The position numbers were made by a program, and so were the translations under genes. The notes beneath the pieces are model-generated. The model made no database searches and was not told where the DNA came from. It worked only from the letters and a program-made list of their open reading frames with translations. Shown piece after piece: positions 17,501 through 26,032 of a DNA stretch of 39,323 nt. Positions within the stretch are counted from its first letter, which is position 1; the number at the start of each line of letters is the position of its first letter. Source of the DNA: Nocardia vaccinii NBRC 15922 (lineage in GTDB: Bacteria > Actinomycetota > Actinomycetes > Mycobacteriales > Mycobacteriaceae); assembly GCF_001613305.1 (NCBI RefSeq), contig NZ_BDCC01000034.1, positions 1-39,323 of the forward strand. Reading direction: 5' to 3'.

Positions 17501-17952
17501 GGTTCTCCGTCGTTCGGACGCGGCAGCGGGCGAATGTGCTGGCTCGCCCGCCCCCGCTCAGCGCGGTGGGAGCGAGCCCGGCGTGAGAACCAGTGCAGCG
17601 CAAGCTATCCGGGGGGAATGCAGCATCGAACCGTACCTCCTGAGCATGAGTTCGTGAAGCCGGTCACCGATCGCGGTGGCGCACCGGCGGATCGGTGTTG
17701 CCGCCGCAATGCGATCACAGCGTAGCGAATGATCAGCTACCCCTGGGAACTGTGGTGCCGGCACGGATCGTTCTGTGGTCGGAACACCGAGCCCCAATGC
17801 GCGACACCGGAGCGAAATAGGGGCAAAATGTATCGACACGCCGAATCACCTGACCATTACCGGTGTGGCGGTGTGTGTAAGCGGGCAGTCTGAGTACTCG
17901 GCGACGTTCGGGCATCTTTCCCGGACCGGTCGAGATGATGGAGGTTTCGGGC
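17501..17952. other. Intergenic stretch with no supported gene
   Basis: 452 bp between the oxidase unit (minus) and a small membrane protein (plus). Open frames here have no start signal, family resemblance or hydrophobic pattern I can support. It probably carries the two divergent promoters; no clear -35/-10 pair or inverted repeat stands out. Confidence 0.4.
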
Positions 17953-18222
17953 GTGCAACGGCGAGTTGCGGGTGAGTGGTCGGTGCCGATGGGGGAGCCG
18001 CGGACGCGGCAAGGCCGCGGTGTGGCGGAGCGCGGTCCGGTGCGGACTCTGCCGTGGTGCCCGCCGGGGTGGTTGCTTCTGGAGTTACCGACCGCACTGC
18101 TGCTCGCCGTCTTCGTAGGCACCGGATGGCTGGGCTACGCCCAGCAGGGGCGCCCCACCACCGGCCCCCTCCCCGCGGTCGTCGCCCCGTCCCCCGGACC
18201 CCCCGCGCCGGGCCTGCGCTGA
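17953..18222 (+). CDS. Small membrane protein, Pro-rich C-terminus
   Basis: 89-residue product from GTG 17953, chosen because GGAGG (17940-17944) lies 8 nt upstream; ATG 17935 would place that site inside the gene. There is a basic N-terminal region, one hydrophobic segment (WLLLELPTALLLAVFVGTGWLG), then a Pro/Gly/Ala tail. No family is recognised. Its stop is 17 nt from the convergent FAD dehydrogenase. Real but uncharacterised is my best reading. Confidence 0.55.
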   Translation: MQRRVAGEWSVPMGEPRTRQGRGVAERGPVRTLPWCPPGWLLLELPTALLLAVFVGTGWLGYAQQGRPTTGPLPAVVAPSPGPPAPGLR

Positions 18223-18239
18223 GCGGCGGTGAAACGGCA

Positions 18240-19586
18240 TCACGCGTCCAGGATCTTGCCCGGATTCAGCAGTCCGTGCGGATCCAGGGCGTGTTTGAGC
18301 CGGGTCATGACCTCCACGGCGGCACCGTGCTCGTCGCGAAGATATTTCTTCTTGGCCAGGCCGATTCCGTGCTCGCCCGATGCGGTGCCGCCGACGGAGA
18401 GCGCATGGCGTACCACTGCGTCCGAGAACCGCAGGGCGGCAGGGAGGTTCGTTTCGGTATAAGGCACCACGACGTGCACGTTGCCGTCTCCGATGTGTCC
18501 GGCCACGCTGATGTCCAGATCCAGCTCGTCGCCGAGCCTGGTGGCGGTGCCCACCGCATCGGCGATGCGGGAACAGGGCACGGCGGTATCGGTCACCAGG
18601 AACCGGTGTCCGGGGCTGCGGGCCTTGAGCGCGAAGAAGAGTTTGTGCCGGTCCTCCCAGAGTGCCTGTCGCTCGGTATGCGTTCGGGCCACGGTGACGG
18701 CGGTCGCGCCGTGCACCCGGGCGATGCGACGGATGTCGCGTTCGTTCGCGTGCGCCGCGGCGGCCGAGGCGGTCTCGAGATCGACGAACAGCGCGGGCAT
18801 CTCGGCATAGCGGGTGCCTCGGAAGGCGTTGACAGCGGCCATACTCGCGGCGTCGACGAATTCGAGTCTGCTCACCGGCAGCGCGAGTCCCAGCATCTCG
18901 ACCGCGGCATCCACTGCGGCGCTCACGTTCGGAAACGAAATCCGCACCGAGGCCAGGCATTCGGGAATCGGGTGCAGTCGTACGGTCAGTTCGGTGATGA
19001 TCGCCAGCGTGCCCGCCGATCCGATCAGCAGACTCTTCAGGTCGTAACCGCTCGAGGACTTCCGCACCGCACGGCCCAGCCGCGTGACCCGGCCGTCGGC
19101 GAAAACCGCCTGCAGTGCAACGACATTGGCTCGCATGCCGCCGTATCGCACACTGGTCGTACCGCTGGCATTGGTGGCGGCCATCCCGCCGAGCGTGGCA
19201 TCCGCGCCCGGGTCCACGGTGAACTGCAGTCCGAATTCGGCTGCCGCCGCGTTGAGCCGGGTGCGGGTCACACCCGGCTGCACGGTGGCGGTGAAGTCCG
19301 TAGGCGAGATGTCCAGGATCGAATCCGCTTGCGACAGATCGAGGATCAGCTCGTCCCCGCGGGCGAGCAGATGCCCTTCCAGGCTGGTGCCCGCGCCGCG
19401 GGGGATGAGCGGGGTGCGCGAGTGGCGTGCCCAGGCCACCACGGTGAGCACGTCGTCGAGACCGGTCGCATGGGCGACCCCGCGCGGGCGGCTGCCGCGG
19501 CGGCCGGTCTCGTCGGTGACGAATTGATCCAGAACCGCCGCGCGGGTGTCGATCGGAATCGGGGGGCCGTCGAAGGAGGTGGTCAT
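18240..19586 (-). CDS. FAD-linked D-2-hydroxyacid dehydrogenase (GlcD / D-lactate dehydrogenase type)
   Basis: 448-residue cytoplasmic or membrane-associated flavoenzyme of the FAD_binding_4 plus FAD-oxidase_C family. It shows LIPRGAGTSLEGH (about residues 62-74), VDPGADATLGGMAATNASG (FAD loop), SSSGYDLKSLLIGSAGTLAIITE, and the C-terminal signatures AGHIGDGNVHVVVP (metal/substrate) and TASGEHGIGLAKKKYL. Family members oxidise D-lactate, glycolate or longer D-2-hydroxyacids. The ATG at 19586 overlaps the preceding methyltransferase stop (ATGA, 4 nt). It is the last gene of a five-gene operon that also contains an L-type FMN enzyme. Confidence 0.92.
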   Translation of the reverse strand: MTTSFDGPPIPIDTRAAVLDQFVTDETGRRGSRPRGVAHATGLDDVLTVVAWARHSRTPLIPRGAGTSLEGHLLARGDELILDLSQADSILDISPTDFTATVQPGVTRTRLNAAAAEFGLQFTVDPGADATLGGMAATNASGTTSVRYGGMRANVVALQAVFADGRVTRLGRAVRKSSSGYDLKSLLIGSAGTLAIITELTVRLHPIPECLASVRISFPNVSAAVDAAVEMLGLALPVSRLEFVDAASMAAVNAFRGTRYAEMPALFVDLETASAAAAHANERDIRRIARVHGATAVTVARTHTERQALWEDRHKLFFALKARSPGHRFLVTDTAVPCSRIADAVGTATRLGDELDLDISVAGHIGDGNVHVVVPYTETNLPAALRFSDAVVRHALSVGGTASGEHGIGLAKKKYLRDEHGAAVEVMTRLKHALDPHGLLNPGKILDA

Positions 19587-20590
19587 CCGCGTTCGAGGAC
19601 GGTGGTGACGAGCATGGTGTGGTCCTCCATCCGGCGGGTCACGGACCAGCCGAGTTCGGCGAACGCGGCCTCGTACTCCTGTCGCGTCCACAGTCGTACC
19701 CCGGTGATGGTGTGGTAGATCTCGTAGGTGGGCGAGAACCAGGGTTGCTGGGTCCACTGTTCGGCCTCGAGGAGATAGCCGTCGCCGATGACCAGGCGGC
19801 GCAGGTTCGGGAACCACTCCATCCAGCCGCGCAGTACCGCCGCGATGCCTTCGCTGTCGCTGGCGAGCTGATGCAGCAGGAAGAACGACATGGCGGTGGT
19901 GACACTCTCGCGGTCGACGTGCGCGAGCCAGGCCGGAGGCTCGGTCTCCGGCTGTACCGAACCGGCCAGCAGGGTGACCCGGTCGGTGAGCTCGAGCCCG
20001 GCCAGGACCGCGGTGGCTTCTTCGATCACCTCGGCCTCGATGTCCACGCCGAGGAATCGCTCCTTCGGTGCGATCGCGGCGAGCGCCTGCACCCGTCCGG
20101 CATCGGCGCAGCCGAGATCGATGGTGCAGCCCGGGGTTTCGTCCGCGGCGATGGCCGCGCCGATACCGGCGAAGATCTCGGGACGTCGTCGGGCGATATC
20201 GGTGCAGGCGCGTGCGACCTCGCCGGGTTCGGTTGCGGCGGGGATGAATTCGTCGAGTGCGGCGTCGGACAGCTTGCGGAAGGTGGGTTCCCAGCCACGC
20301 ACCGCGCACCGAACGAAGCCCCGGTTCTTGCCGACATCGTGACCGGTGTGGGTGAGGTGGTAGCGGTGATTGCGCCGGACCAGGAATCCGGCGCGCACCA
20401 GGCCGACGGCCACGGCCTGCTGGATGCCGGTGGTGGGTGCGATGGTGTTGCCGCCCAGGAGCGTCGCCCACCAGCCCCAGTCGTCGGCGGCCACGATGAG
20501 CTGCCCGGCCGTCTGGCCCTCGATGACGTCGCGGATGGTGAAATCGCCGATGGCGGAACGGGTATGCACGAGCGGAGTTGCGGCGGTCAT
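19583..20590 (-). CDS. Class I SAM-dependent methyltransferase with winged-helix N-terminal domain
   Basis: 335-residue protein. The N-terminal half (TAGQLIVAADDWGWWATLLG...AVAVGLVRAGFLVRRNHRYHLTHTGHDV, to about residue 90) looks like a winged-helix dimerisation domain of the O-methyltransferase type. The Rossmann domain carries TIDLGCADAGRVQALAAIAP (SAM motif I, about residues 156-175), LGVDIEAEVIEEA and a later MSFFLLHQL. The substrate is unknown. It sits 12 nt after the RidA gene and overlaps the FAD dehydrogenase by 4 nt, so its product probably belongs to the same pathway. Confidence 0.85.
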   Translation of the reverse strand: MTAATPLVHTRSAIGDFTIRDVIEGQTAGQLIVAADDWGWWATLLGGNTIAPTTGIQQAVAVGLVRAGFLVRRNHRYHLTHTGHDVGKNRGFVRCAVRGWEPTFRKLSDAALDEFIPAATEPGEVARACTDIARRRPEIFAGIGAAIAADETPGCTIDLGCADAGRVQALAAIAPKERFLGVDIEAEVIEEATAVLAGLELTDRVTLLAGSVQPETEPPAWLAHVDRESVTTAMSFFLLHQLASDSEGIAAVLRGWMEWFPNLRRLVIGDGYLLEAEQWTQQPWFSPTYEIYHTITGVRLWTRQEYEAAFAELGWSVTRRMEDHTMLVTTVLERG

Positions 20591-20602
20591 GATGGATCTC
20601 CC

Positions 20603-20950
20603 TCAGGATGCGGCGACCGCGATCGCCTGGATTTCGATGAACAGCCCCTCGATGGGCAGGGTCGTGACGGTGGTGGTCCGCGCCGGTGCGGCTGAGCTGA
20701 AGAACTTGGCGAAGGCGGTGTTCCAGGACGCGAACCATCGCCGGTCCGACAGATAGCAGTCCAGTTTCAGGACCTGTGCGCGGCTGCTGCCTGCCTCGTC
20801 GAGTGCGGCGTCGAGCTGGTCGAACACGTTGGTCGCCTGCTCGTCGAAGGTGTCGGCGGACACCGTCATCGTGGCGGTATCGATGGCGGCCAGGCCCGAG
20901 GTGAAGATCAGGCCGCCGCCGGCGCGGGCCGCGGGAAAGGGTGCGTTCAC
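20603..20950 (-). CDS. RidA-family enamine/imine deaminase
   Basis: 115-residue Rid protein. These trimers hydrolyse reactive enamines and imines to keto acids and ammonia. The N-terminal strand GGLIFTSGLAAID, the QATNVFDQLDAALDEAG helix and the C-terminal ARTTTVTTLP...FIEIQAIA are present, retaining the Arg and Glu that align with catalytic Arg105 and Glu120 of RidA. Its place between an FMN oxidase and a methyltransferase suggests that an imine or enamine arises in this pathway (inference). The gap to the FMN oxidase is 58 nt. Confidence 0.9.
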   Translation of the reverse strand: MNAPFPAARAGGGLIFTSGLAAIDTATMTVSADTFDEQATNVFDQLDAALDEAGSSRAQVLKLDCYLSDRRWFASWNTAFAKFFSSAAPARTTTVTTLPIEGLFIEIQAIAVAAS

Positions 20951-21008
20951 GAGAGTGGTCTCCTTCGGCGGACCGGTGGTGTCCGGATGTCGGTGCGACC
21001 CCGGCCCC

Positions 21009-22106
21009 TCATGCCGGGGCCCGCACGATCCGGGAGCGATCGATATCGCCGAGAGTCGCTGCGCCGGAGAGGATCATGAGCGTGCGCAGTTCCTCGTTCA
21101 GCAGTGCGAGGACCCGGTCGACCCCGGCCTCGCCGGCGGCGGCCAGCCCGTAGATGGCGGCTCGGCCGATGACGACGGCGTCGGCCCCGAGCGCGAGTGC
21201 CAGGTAGATGTCGCTGCCGGTGCGCACGCCGCTGTCCAGCAGAATCGGCAGATCCGGGCCGACCGCCGCGCGGATGCCCGGCAGCATCTCGAGGCTGGCC
21301 GGAGCCGGATCGAGTTGGCGACCACCGTGATTGGAGACGACCAGCGCCGATGCGCCGACGGCGAGGGCGCGTTCGGCCGAGGCCGGTGTCAGAATGCCCT
21401 TCGCGATCCACGGCAGTCCGAAACCCGCCGCCGCGTCCGCGAGCTGATCCCAATCCCAGACCGCGCCACCTTGTTTGAGCAACTGCCCGAACACCTCCGC
21501 GACGCCCGGTGCGCCGTTCTCCCCGGTGAGGTTGCCCGCGAACAGGCGCTGATCCGGGTCGAAGCGATTGCCCATGTTCCGGGTGCGGAATCCGCCGACC
21601 GGGCAGTCCACCGTGATGCACAGGGCTTCGAATCCGTTGTGTGCCAAGCGGTCTGCCTCGGCGGTGGCGTGGCCGAACGGATGTAACTGGGCGATGCGCG
21701 CGGCACGCGGTGCGGCCGCGTGCACCCGTTCGTAGGAGAAGCTGCCCGCCTCGGGCACGATCGACAGCGCGCCATGCCGTTGCGCGGCTCGGGCGACCGC
21801 GAGGTGGCCCTCGGCGTGGAAGAGGGCGTCGCCACCGAACGGCGCGGTCAGGATCGGCGTGTCGAGCCCGATACCCATCAGTTCGGTTCCGGTCGAGGGC
21901 GTGCCGACCCCGCTCATCGGTTCGGGCAGAATGCGCCAGCGGTCGAATGCGGCCAGGTTGGCGCGCAACGTGATCTCCTTGCCCGCACCGCCTTCGACGA
22001 AATCGAAGACGTCCGGGGGCAGGGCCGCCGCCGCGGCTCGGTGGATCTCCGCCAGGGTGCCGAAGTCGACCCGGGTGGGGTAGAAGCTGTCGAGTTGGGC
22101 GGTCAC
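21009..22106 (-). CDS. FMN-dependent alpha-hydroxyacid oxidase-like enzyme with altered substrate pocket
   Basis: 365-residue TIM barrel of the glycolate oxidase/LldD family. FMN and catalytic elements are present: TAPFGG, ALCITVDCPVGG, WIAKGILTPASAERAL, VVSNHGGRQLDPAPAS (catalytic His and Arg), ILLDSGVRTGSDIYLALALGADAVVIGR. Against spinach glycolate oxidase, two tyrosines that contact the substrate carboxylate are changed: Tyr24 to Phe (VFDFVEGG) and Tyr129 to His (IAQLHPFG). The substrate may therefore not be a plain 2-hydroxyacid. GTG 22106 overlaps the permease stop by 4 nt. Confidence 0.9.
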   Translation of the reverse strand: MTAQLDSFYPTRVDFGTLAEIHRAAAAALPPDVFDFVEGGAGKEITLRANLAAFDRWRILPEPMSGVGTPSTGTELMGIGLDTPILTAPFGGDALFHAEGHLAVARAAQRHGALSIVPEAGSFSYERVHAAAPRAARIAQLHPFGHATAEADRLAHNGFEALCITVDCPVGGFRTRNMGNRFDPDQRLFAGNLTGENGAPGVAEVFGQLLKQGGAVWDWDQLADAAAGFGLPWIAKGILTPASAERALAVGASALVVSNHGGRQLDPAPASLEMLPGIRAAVGPDLPILLDSGVRTGSDIYLALALGADAVVIGRAAIYGLAAAGEAGVDRVLALLNEELRTLMILSGAATLGDIDRSRIVRAPA

Positions 22107-23581
22107 GCGGCACCTCCGGTCACAGCGGCCTCCTCGGTGGTGGACTCGGATGCGCGGCCACCACCGACGACCGAATGTCCGCGTCCGTAGGTCAGGTACA
22201 GCACCACGCCGGCGGCGCTCCAGATCACGAAACGCAACCAGGTCAGCGGTGCGAACGTGGTTGCCAGCCAGACACAACCGGCGATCGCGAGTAACGGCAC
22301 CATCGGCATCAGCGGCGTCCGGAAGGGGCGTGCACGGCCCGGATCGGTGCGGCGCAGGATCAGCACACCCAGGGCCACGATGACGAACGCGAACAGCGCG
22401 CCGATGTTGACCAGTTCGGCCACGGTGTCGATCGGCAGCAGACCTGCCACCACCGCGATCACCGCTCCCAGCACCAGGCTCAGCCGAACGGGTACGCCGC
22501 GAGAACCGGTGCGGCACAGTGACCTGGGCACCAGACCGTCGCGGGCCATGGCGAATACCAGCCGGGTCTGACCGTAGAACACCATCAGCAGGCCCTTGGT
22601 GAGCGCTATCACCGACGCCACCAGAATGACCTTGCCGATCCAGCCCGCACCGATCGCGGCCAGCGCTGTGGCGACCGGCGCGGCGTTGTTCAGGGTGGAA
22701 TACGGTGCGACACCGGTCAATACGGCACTCACGGCGACGTACAGGACGGTTGCGATGATGACCGACCCGATGATGCCCCAGGGCAGATTCCGCCGCGGAT
22801 TGCGCGTTTCCTCCGCGGAGGTGGCCACGACGTCGAATCCCAGATAGGCGAAGAATGCCAGTGCGGCACCGGCGGCGATGCCGTTGACGCCGAACGGCAC
22901 GAACGGTTCCCAATTACCCGGATGCACATGCGGCGCACCGATCGCGACGACCAGCGCGAGTACGGCGATGGTGAGTGCGACAAGGGTTTTCACCACGGCT
23001 GCGGCGATTTTCACCTCGAATACGAGCACGGCGACGATGATGCCGACGATTATCACCGCCGGAAGGTTGACGACTCCGCCGTCGCTGGGCCCGCTGGATA
23101 TCGCCTTGGGAAGCGTTATGCCGAACAATGATTCGAGCGCCGCGCCGAAAAGTCCCGACCAGCCGATCGCGACCGCGGCGGCGGCTACGGCGTATTCGAG
23201 CAGTAGATTCCAGCCCACCAGGAATGCCGGGACCTCGCCCATCGTCGAGTAGGTGTAGGTGTATGCGCTGCCGGACACCGGCGTCATCGATGCCAGCTCG
23301 CTGTAGCACAGTGCGACGAGCACGCAGATCGCTCCTGCCAGCACGAATGACAGGATGATCGAGGGTCCGGCCTTTGTCGCGGCCGCGACGCCCGTGGTGA
23401 CGAAGATGCCCGCACCGATGATGGTGCCGACGCCCATCGCGATCAGATCTGTGCGGCCGAGACTGCGTTTCAGTGTGCCGCCGGTGTTTTCGGCAGTGGC
23501 GATCGACGCCTCGGTGGTTCGGACACGGAATGCGTTCGTCCGGCGTGTGATCGAGGGGCCGGTCCGGGTGGGTGCTGCCAT
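22103..23581 (-). CDS. APC-family amino acid permease
   Basis: 492-residue transporter with about 12 transmembrane helices. The first helix motif LIAMGVGTIIGAGIFVTTG and GPSIILSFVLAGAICVLVALCYSELASMTPVSGSAYTYTY are classic for the cationic amino acid/APC superfamily, as is FFAYLGFDVVATSAEETRNPRRNLP. The tail is Ser/Glu-rich. ATG 23581 is chosen because homology-like sequence begins after it and the upstream open frame is AT-richer and unlike protein. It is first gene of the operon 23581-18240, so it probably imports the substrate of the downstream flavoenzymes, likely an amino-acid-like compound (inference). Confidence 0.92.
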   Translation of the reverse strand: MAAPTRTGPSITRRTNAFRVRTTEASIATAENTGGTLKRSLGRTDLIAMGVGTIIGAGIFVTTGVAAATKAGPSIILSFVLAGAICVLVALCYSELASMTPVSGSAYTYTYSTMGEVPAFLVGWNLLLEYAVAAAAVAIGWSGLFGAALESLFGITLPKAISSGPSDGGVVNLPAVIIVGIIVAVLVFEVKIAAAVVKTLVALTIAVLALVVAIGAPHVHPGNWEPFVPFGVNGIAAGAALAFFAYLGFDVVATSAEETRNPRRNLPWGIIGSVIIATVLYVAVSAVLTGVAPYSTLNNAAPVATALAAIGAGWIGKVILVASVIALTKGLLMVFYGQTRLVFAMARDGLVPRSLCRTGSRGVPVRLSLVLGAVIAVVAGLLPIDTVAELVNIGALFAFVIVALGVLILRRTDPGRARPFRTPLMPMVPLLAIAGCVWLATTFAPLTWLRFVIWSAAGVVLYLTYGRGHSVVGGGRASESTTEEAAVTGGAA

Positions 23582-23732
23582 GATCGGAATCCATTCGCTG
23601 GGAATGTATTTGGTTTTCGTGTATTCCAGTGAAGCAATCGGATTTTGTGTTCCGGTGAACGCAGGTAACGAACCCGTTTCGGGTGTTTCCGCAAATGTGT
23701 TGCAGTGCAAGACTTTCGGGCATGCGTATTGC

Positions 23733-23752
23733 GCACGGTGGTAATTCCGTGC
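23733..23752. promoter_or_regulatory. Inverted repeat upstream of the permease operon
   Basis: GCACGG-N8-CCGTGC, perfect 6-bp arms, about 150 nt upstream of the permease start in a stretch (23590-23790) that is AT-richer than its surroundings. Candidate regulator site; no adjacent regulator gene is dedicated to this operon. Confidence 0.35.
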
Positions 23753-23836
23753 GTCGTGCCGCAGTGATATTTCCGGTGGATTTCGCGAGAGCGGACGGTG
23801 CTCGGGGAAGAAGGCGGAGAATGCGGTGTGGTTGGG

Positions 23837-25006
23837 TTATGCGGTTGTCGAGGTCTGCGAAACGGGGGTGGGTCGCACGGCGCGCAGCACTGCGTGGCGG
23901 CGGATCATGTAGGTGGCCACGGCGATTGCGGCGAGTACGACCGCCGCGGCCAGAACCGCGTCGCGCATCGACCGGACGGTGGCCACGACCCCCAGGGCGA
24001 CGGTGCCGAGTGCCGCGCACAGATAGGCCACGGCGGCGAATCGCGAGGCGATCCGGGCGTGCCGATCCGGAGTCGCGGCGGCGCTGACGATGCGCAGCCC
24101 GGTGCGATAGGCGATGCCCTGACCGCATCCGGCGATCGCGCCGCCGCACAGCAGCAGCGGCAGGCTGGGAGCCCAGGAGACCGCCGCGGCGATCGCGACC
24201 CCCGCGATGATGATCAGTTGCGCGGCAACAGGTTCGGCGGGCAGGATGCGGGGCGGCAGAGCACGCTGGGCGAGCCAGGCGCAAATCAGATACAGCGTGA
24301 CCGGCAGTGCGAGCAGGGTCAGGTTCCGGGTACCCAGCAGCTCCGCGCCGTAGCTGGGCAGCAGGGCGACGACCAGACCGGCGGAGACCCACGCGGCGAT
24401 TCCGGTGAGATATCCGGTGATCGGCGGTTCATCCGCACCGGGCACGGGTGCGGCGCCACGTGCGACGGTCGTGACACGTATGCCGCGATCGGACAGTACG
24501 ATCAGCGCCACCGTTCCGAGCGTGACCGCATGCACCAGATAGACGGTGACTCCCGGTGCGGGCAGATACTGCGCCAGTGCGGCGGCGGCGAATGTGCCCA
24601 GTGCGGAACCGAATACGGTTGCGGTGGCCATGGCCGTGCGCCCGCGTTCGCCCCGGCGTTCGAGGATCAGCCCGGCCAGCGAGCCGGTCACCAGGCCCAC
24701 CGAGAGTCCCGCGCAGATCCGCGCCAGGCAGGCGGGCCAGGCGGAATGTGCCAGTGCCATGGCCACATCCGCGCTGATGCCGAAGGCGCTGCCGAGCCCG
24801 ATCCGCCACCACCACCCTGTGCGTGCGGGCGGCGTTCCGAGCAGTGCCAGCGTCGGCGTGAGCGCGAAGAGATACGCGGCGAAGATCACCGTGATGAGCA
24901 GCGGTGCCAGTGCCCAGGCGTGCCGGTAGTACGGCATCATGCCGGTCGCCATATTCGGCTGCGCCATGATCAGCACCAACAGCGCGCCCGGTGCCGCTAC
25001 CCGCAT
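23837..25006 (-). CDS. MFS-type drug/metabolite efflux transporter
   Basis: 389-residue membrane protein with about 12 hydrophobic helices: APGALLVLIMAQPN, WALAPLLITVIFAAYLFALTP, the SVGLVTGSLAGLILERRGERGRTAMATATVFGSALG stretch typical of major facilitator central helices, and YLTGIAAWVSAGLVVALLPS. The ATG at 25006 has AGGGGGCGAG directly upstream. It is divergent from a TetR regulator across a 158-bp AT-rich region with palindromes, a common efflux-pump/repressor arrangement. The substrate is unknown. Confidence 0.85.
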   Translation of the reverse strand: MRVAAPGALLVLIMAQPNMATGMMPYYRHAWALAPLLITVIFAAYLFALTPTLALLGTPPARTGWWWRIGLGSAFGISADVAMALAHSAWPACLARICAGLSVGLVTGSLAGLILERRGERGRTAMATATVFGSALGTFAAAALAQYLPAPGVTVYLVHAVTLGTVALIVLSDRGIRVTTVARGAAPVPGADEPPITGYLTGIAAWVSAGLVVALLPSYGAELLGTRNLTLLALPVTLYLICAWLAQRALPPRILPAEPVAAQLIIIAGVAIAAAVSWAPSLPLLLCGGAIAGCGQGIAYRTGLRIVSAAATPDRHARIASRFAAVAYLCAALGTVALGVVATVRSMRDAVLAAAVVLAAIAVATYMIRRHAVLRAVRPTPVSQTSTTA

Positions 25007-25028
25007 CTCGCCCCCTAAGTGAGCAGAT

Positions 25029-25068
25029 CTTCTCGATTGATATGATAGATAACTGAGAAGAACTTCTC
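25029..25068. promoter_or_regulatory. TetR operator region between MFS and tetR
   Basis: GAGAAGAACTTCTC (25055-25068) is a palindrome with perfect 6-bp arms and AA at the centre. A further CTTCTC at 25029-25034 forms a second, wider inverted repeat with GAGAAG 25055-25060 (20-nt spacer). The spacer holds AT-rich promoter-like sequence (TATGAT at 25041). This is the natural site for autoregulation by the adjacent TetR. Confidence 0.55.
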
Positions 25069-25164
25069 TACTCGAATGTGGAATCGGGCAGCCGTCCCGA
25101 TGCCGCACCCACTGTTTTCGACCCACCCGGTACATCGGCAGAGCGGCTTGTGCAGGATGGGGTC

Positions 25165-25824
25165 GTGCCCGTGAACACCCGCAGCGATGCCCAGCGCAGC
25201 CGAGTGCTGCTGGTCGACGGCGTCCACACCCTGCTGCGGGCCGGTAGGGTCGGCTTCTCGATCCCCGAACTCGCCGCCGTGGCGGGAGTCGGTGTGGCCA
25301 CGGCGTACCGGCATTTCCCGACGCCACAGGACGCGATGGCCGCGTTCCATCGGCGGGCGATCACTCAACTGCTGGAGGCGTTCTCGCTGATCGATGCCGA
25401 GGACTCGGGGACCGCGGCGCGGCGCGATTCGCTCGGCCGCTTCCACCGATTCTGCGGCACCTGGGTGCAGCAGTCGATGCAATGGGGTTCAGCGGTGCGC
25501 TACATCCGCAGCAGCAGCGGATTCATCGAGCGGCTGGCCGGAGGCGACGAGGCGATCACCGGTCTGCACGACATTCTCGCCGAAGTGCTCGAGGCTCTGG
25601 TCCGCGACGACAGGGCGCCCGATCTCGACATCACCTACGCGGTCCTGCTGTGGATCACCATCTTCGACGAACGCGTCGTCTACGACCTGGCGGAGCATCG
25701 AGGCTGGAACAGCGCCGAGATCTCCGACCACCTCACCCGGGCGGTCGCGGGCGCACTCGGCGTCGACGAAGGAGCCGTGCGGCAGTCGCCGGCTGCGGTC
25801 CGGTCCCAGCAGCGCGGGCCGTGA
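25165..25824 (+). CDS. TetR-family transcriptional regulator
   Basis: About 219 residues from GTG 25165, which has AGGATGGGG just upstream; GTG 25171 and an earlier GTG 25078 are alternatives, the last adding 29 unstructured residues. The N-terminal DNA-binding helix-turn-helix is clear: LLRAGRVGFSIPELAAVAGV then GVATAYRHFPTPQDAMAAFHRRA. The C-terminal ligand domain ends with LLWITIFDERVVYDLAEHRGW. It is divergent from the MFS transporter, which it probably represses. Confidence 0.9.
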   Translation: MPVNTRSDAQRSRVLLVDGVHTLLRAGRVGFSIPELAAVAGVGVATAYRHFPTPQDAMAAFHRRAITQLLEAFSLIDAEDSGTAARRDSLGRFHRFCGTWVQQSMQWGSAVRYIRSSSGFIERLAGGDEAITGLHDILAEVLEALVRDDRAPDLDITYAVLLWITIFDERVVYDLAEHRGWNSAEISDHLTRAVAGALGVDEGAVRQSPAAVRSQQRGP

Positions 25825-25974
25825 TCCGGCGCGCAGCCCCTTGCGTCGGGGCGGTTGTTCGCGCGGTGGCCTCTGGAGCCTTGCGTCGCTGGCGCATTGG
25901 TCCACAGATCTGCACACGGGGGACGAACACCATTGTCGAGCACGGCGATTCGTGACACAGCGGCGTCCGCGGGT

Positions 25975-26000
25975 AGGACGGGCCTGACAATGCCCGTCCT
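25975..26000. terminator. Hairpin between convergent tetR and NAD(P)-binding gene
   Basis: Perfect 9-bp stem AGGACGGGC/GCCCGTCCT with an 8-nt loop in the 208-bp gap (25825-26032). Likely bidirectional terminator; nothing else in the gap is supported. Confidence 0.55.
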
Positions 26001-26032
26001 CGGGGTGCTGTTCGGGCCGAGCCGCCCTCGGT

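Noticed and set aside
17558..17839. Minus-strand 93-codon frame in the intergenic stretch
   Set aside because: No ribosome site, no hydrophobic or domain pattern, and no neighbour spacing that supports it.
18240..20738. An 832-codon open frame that would fuse the FAD dehydrogenase to a long N-terminal region
   Set aside because: The upstream 380 codons are an antisense-like, Arg/Gly-rich alternative frame of the methyltransferase gene; the FAD enzyme has its own ATG at 19586 with the ATGA overlap.
22914..24392. 492-codon minus-strand frame spanning the permease and MFS genes
   Set aside because: It crosses a real intergenic region and both gene ends in a different frame and is Arg/Ala-rich without motifs.
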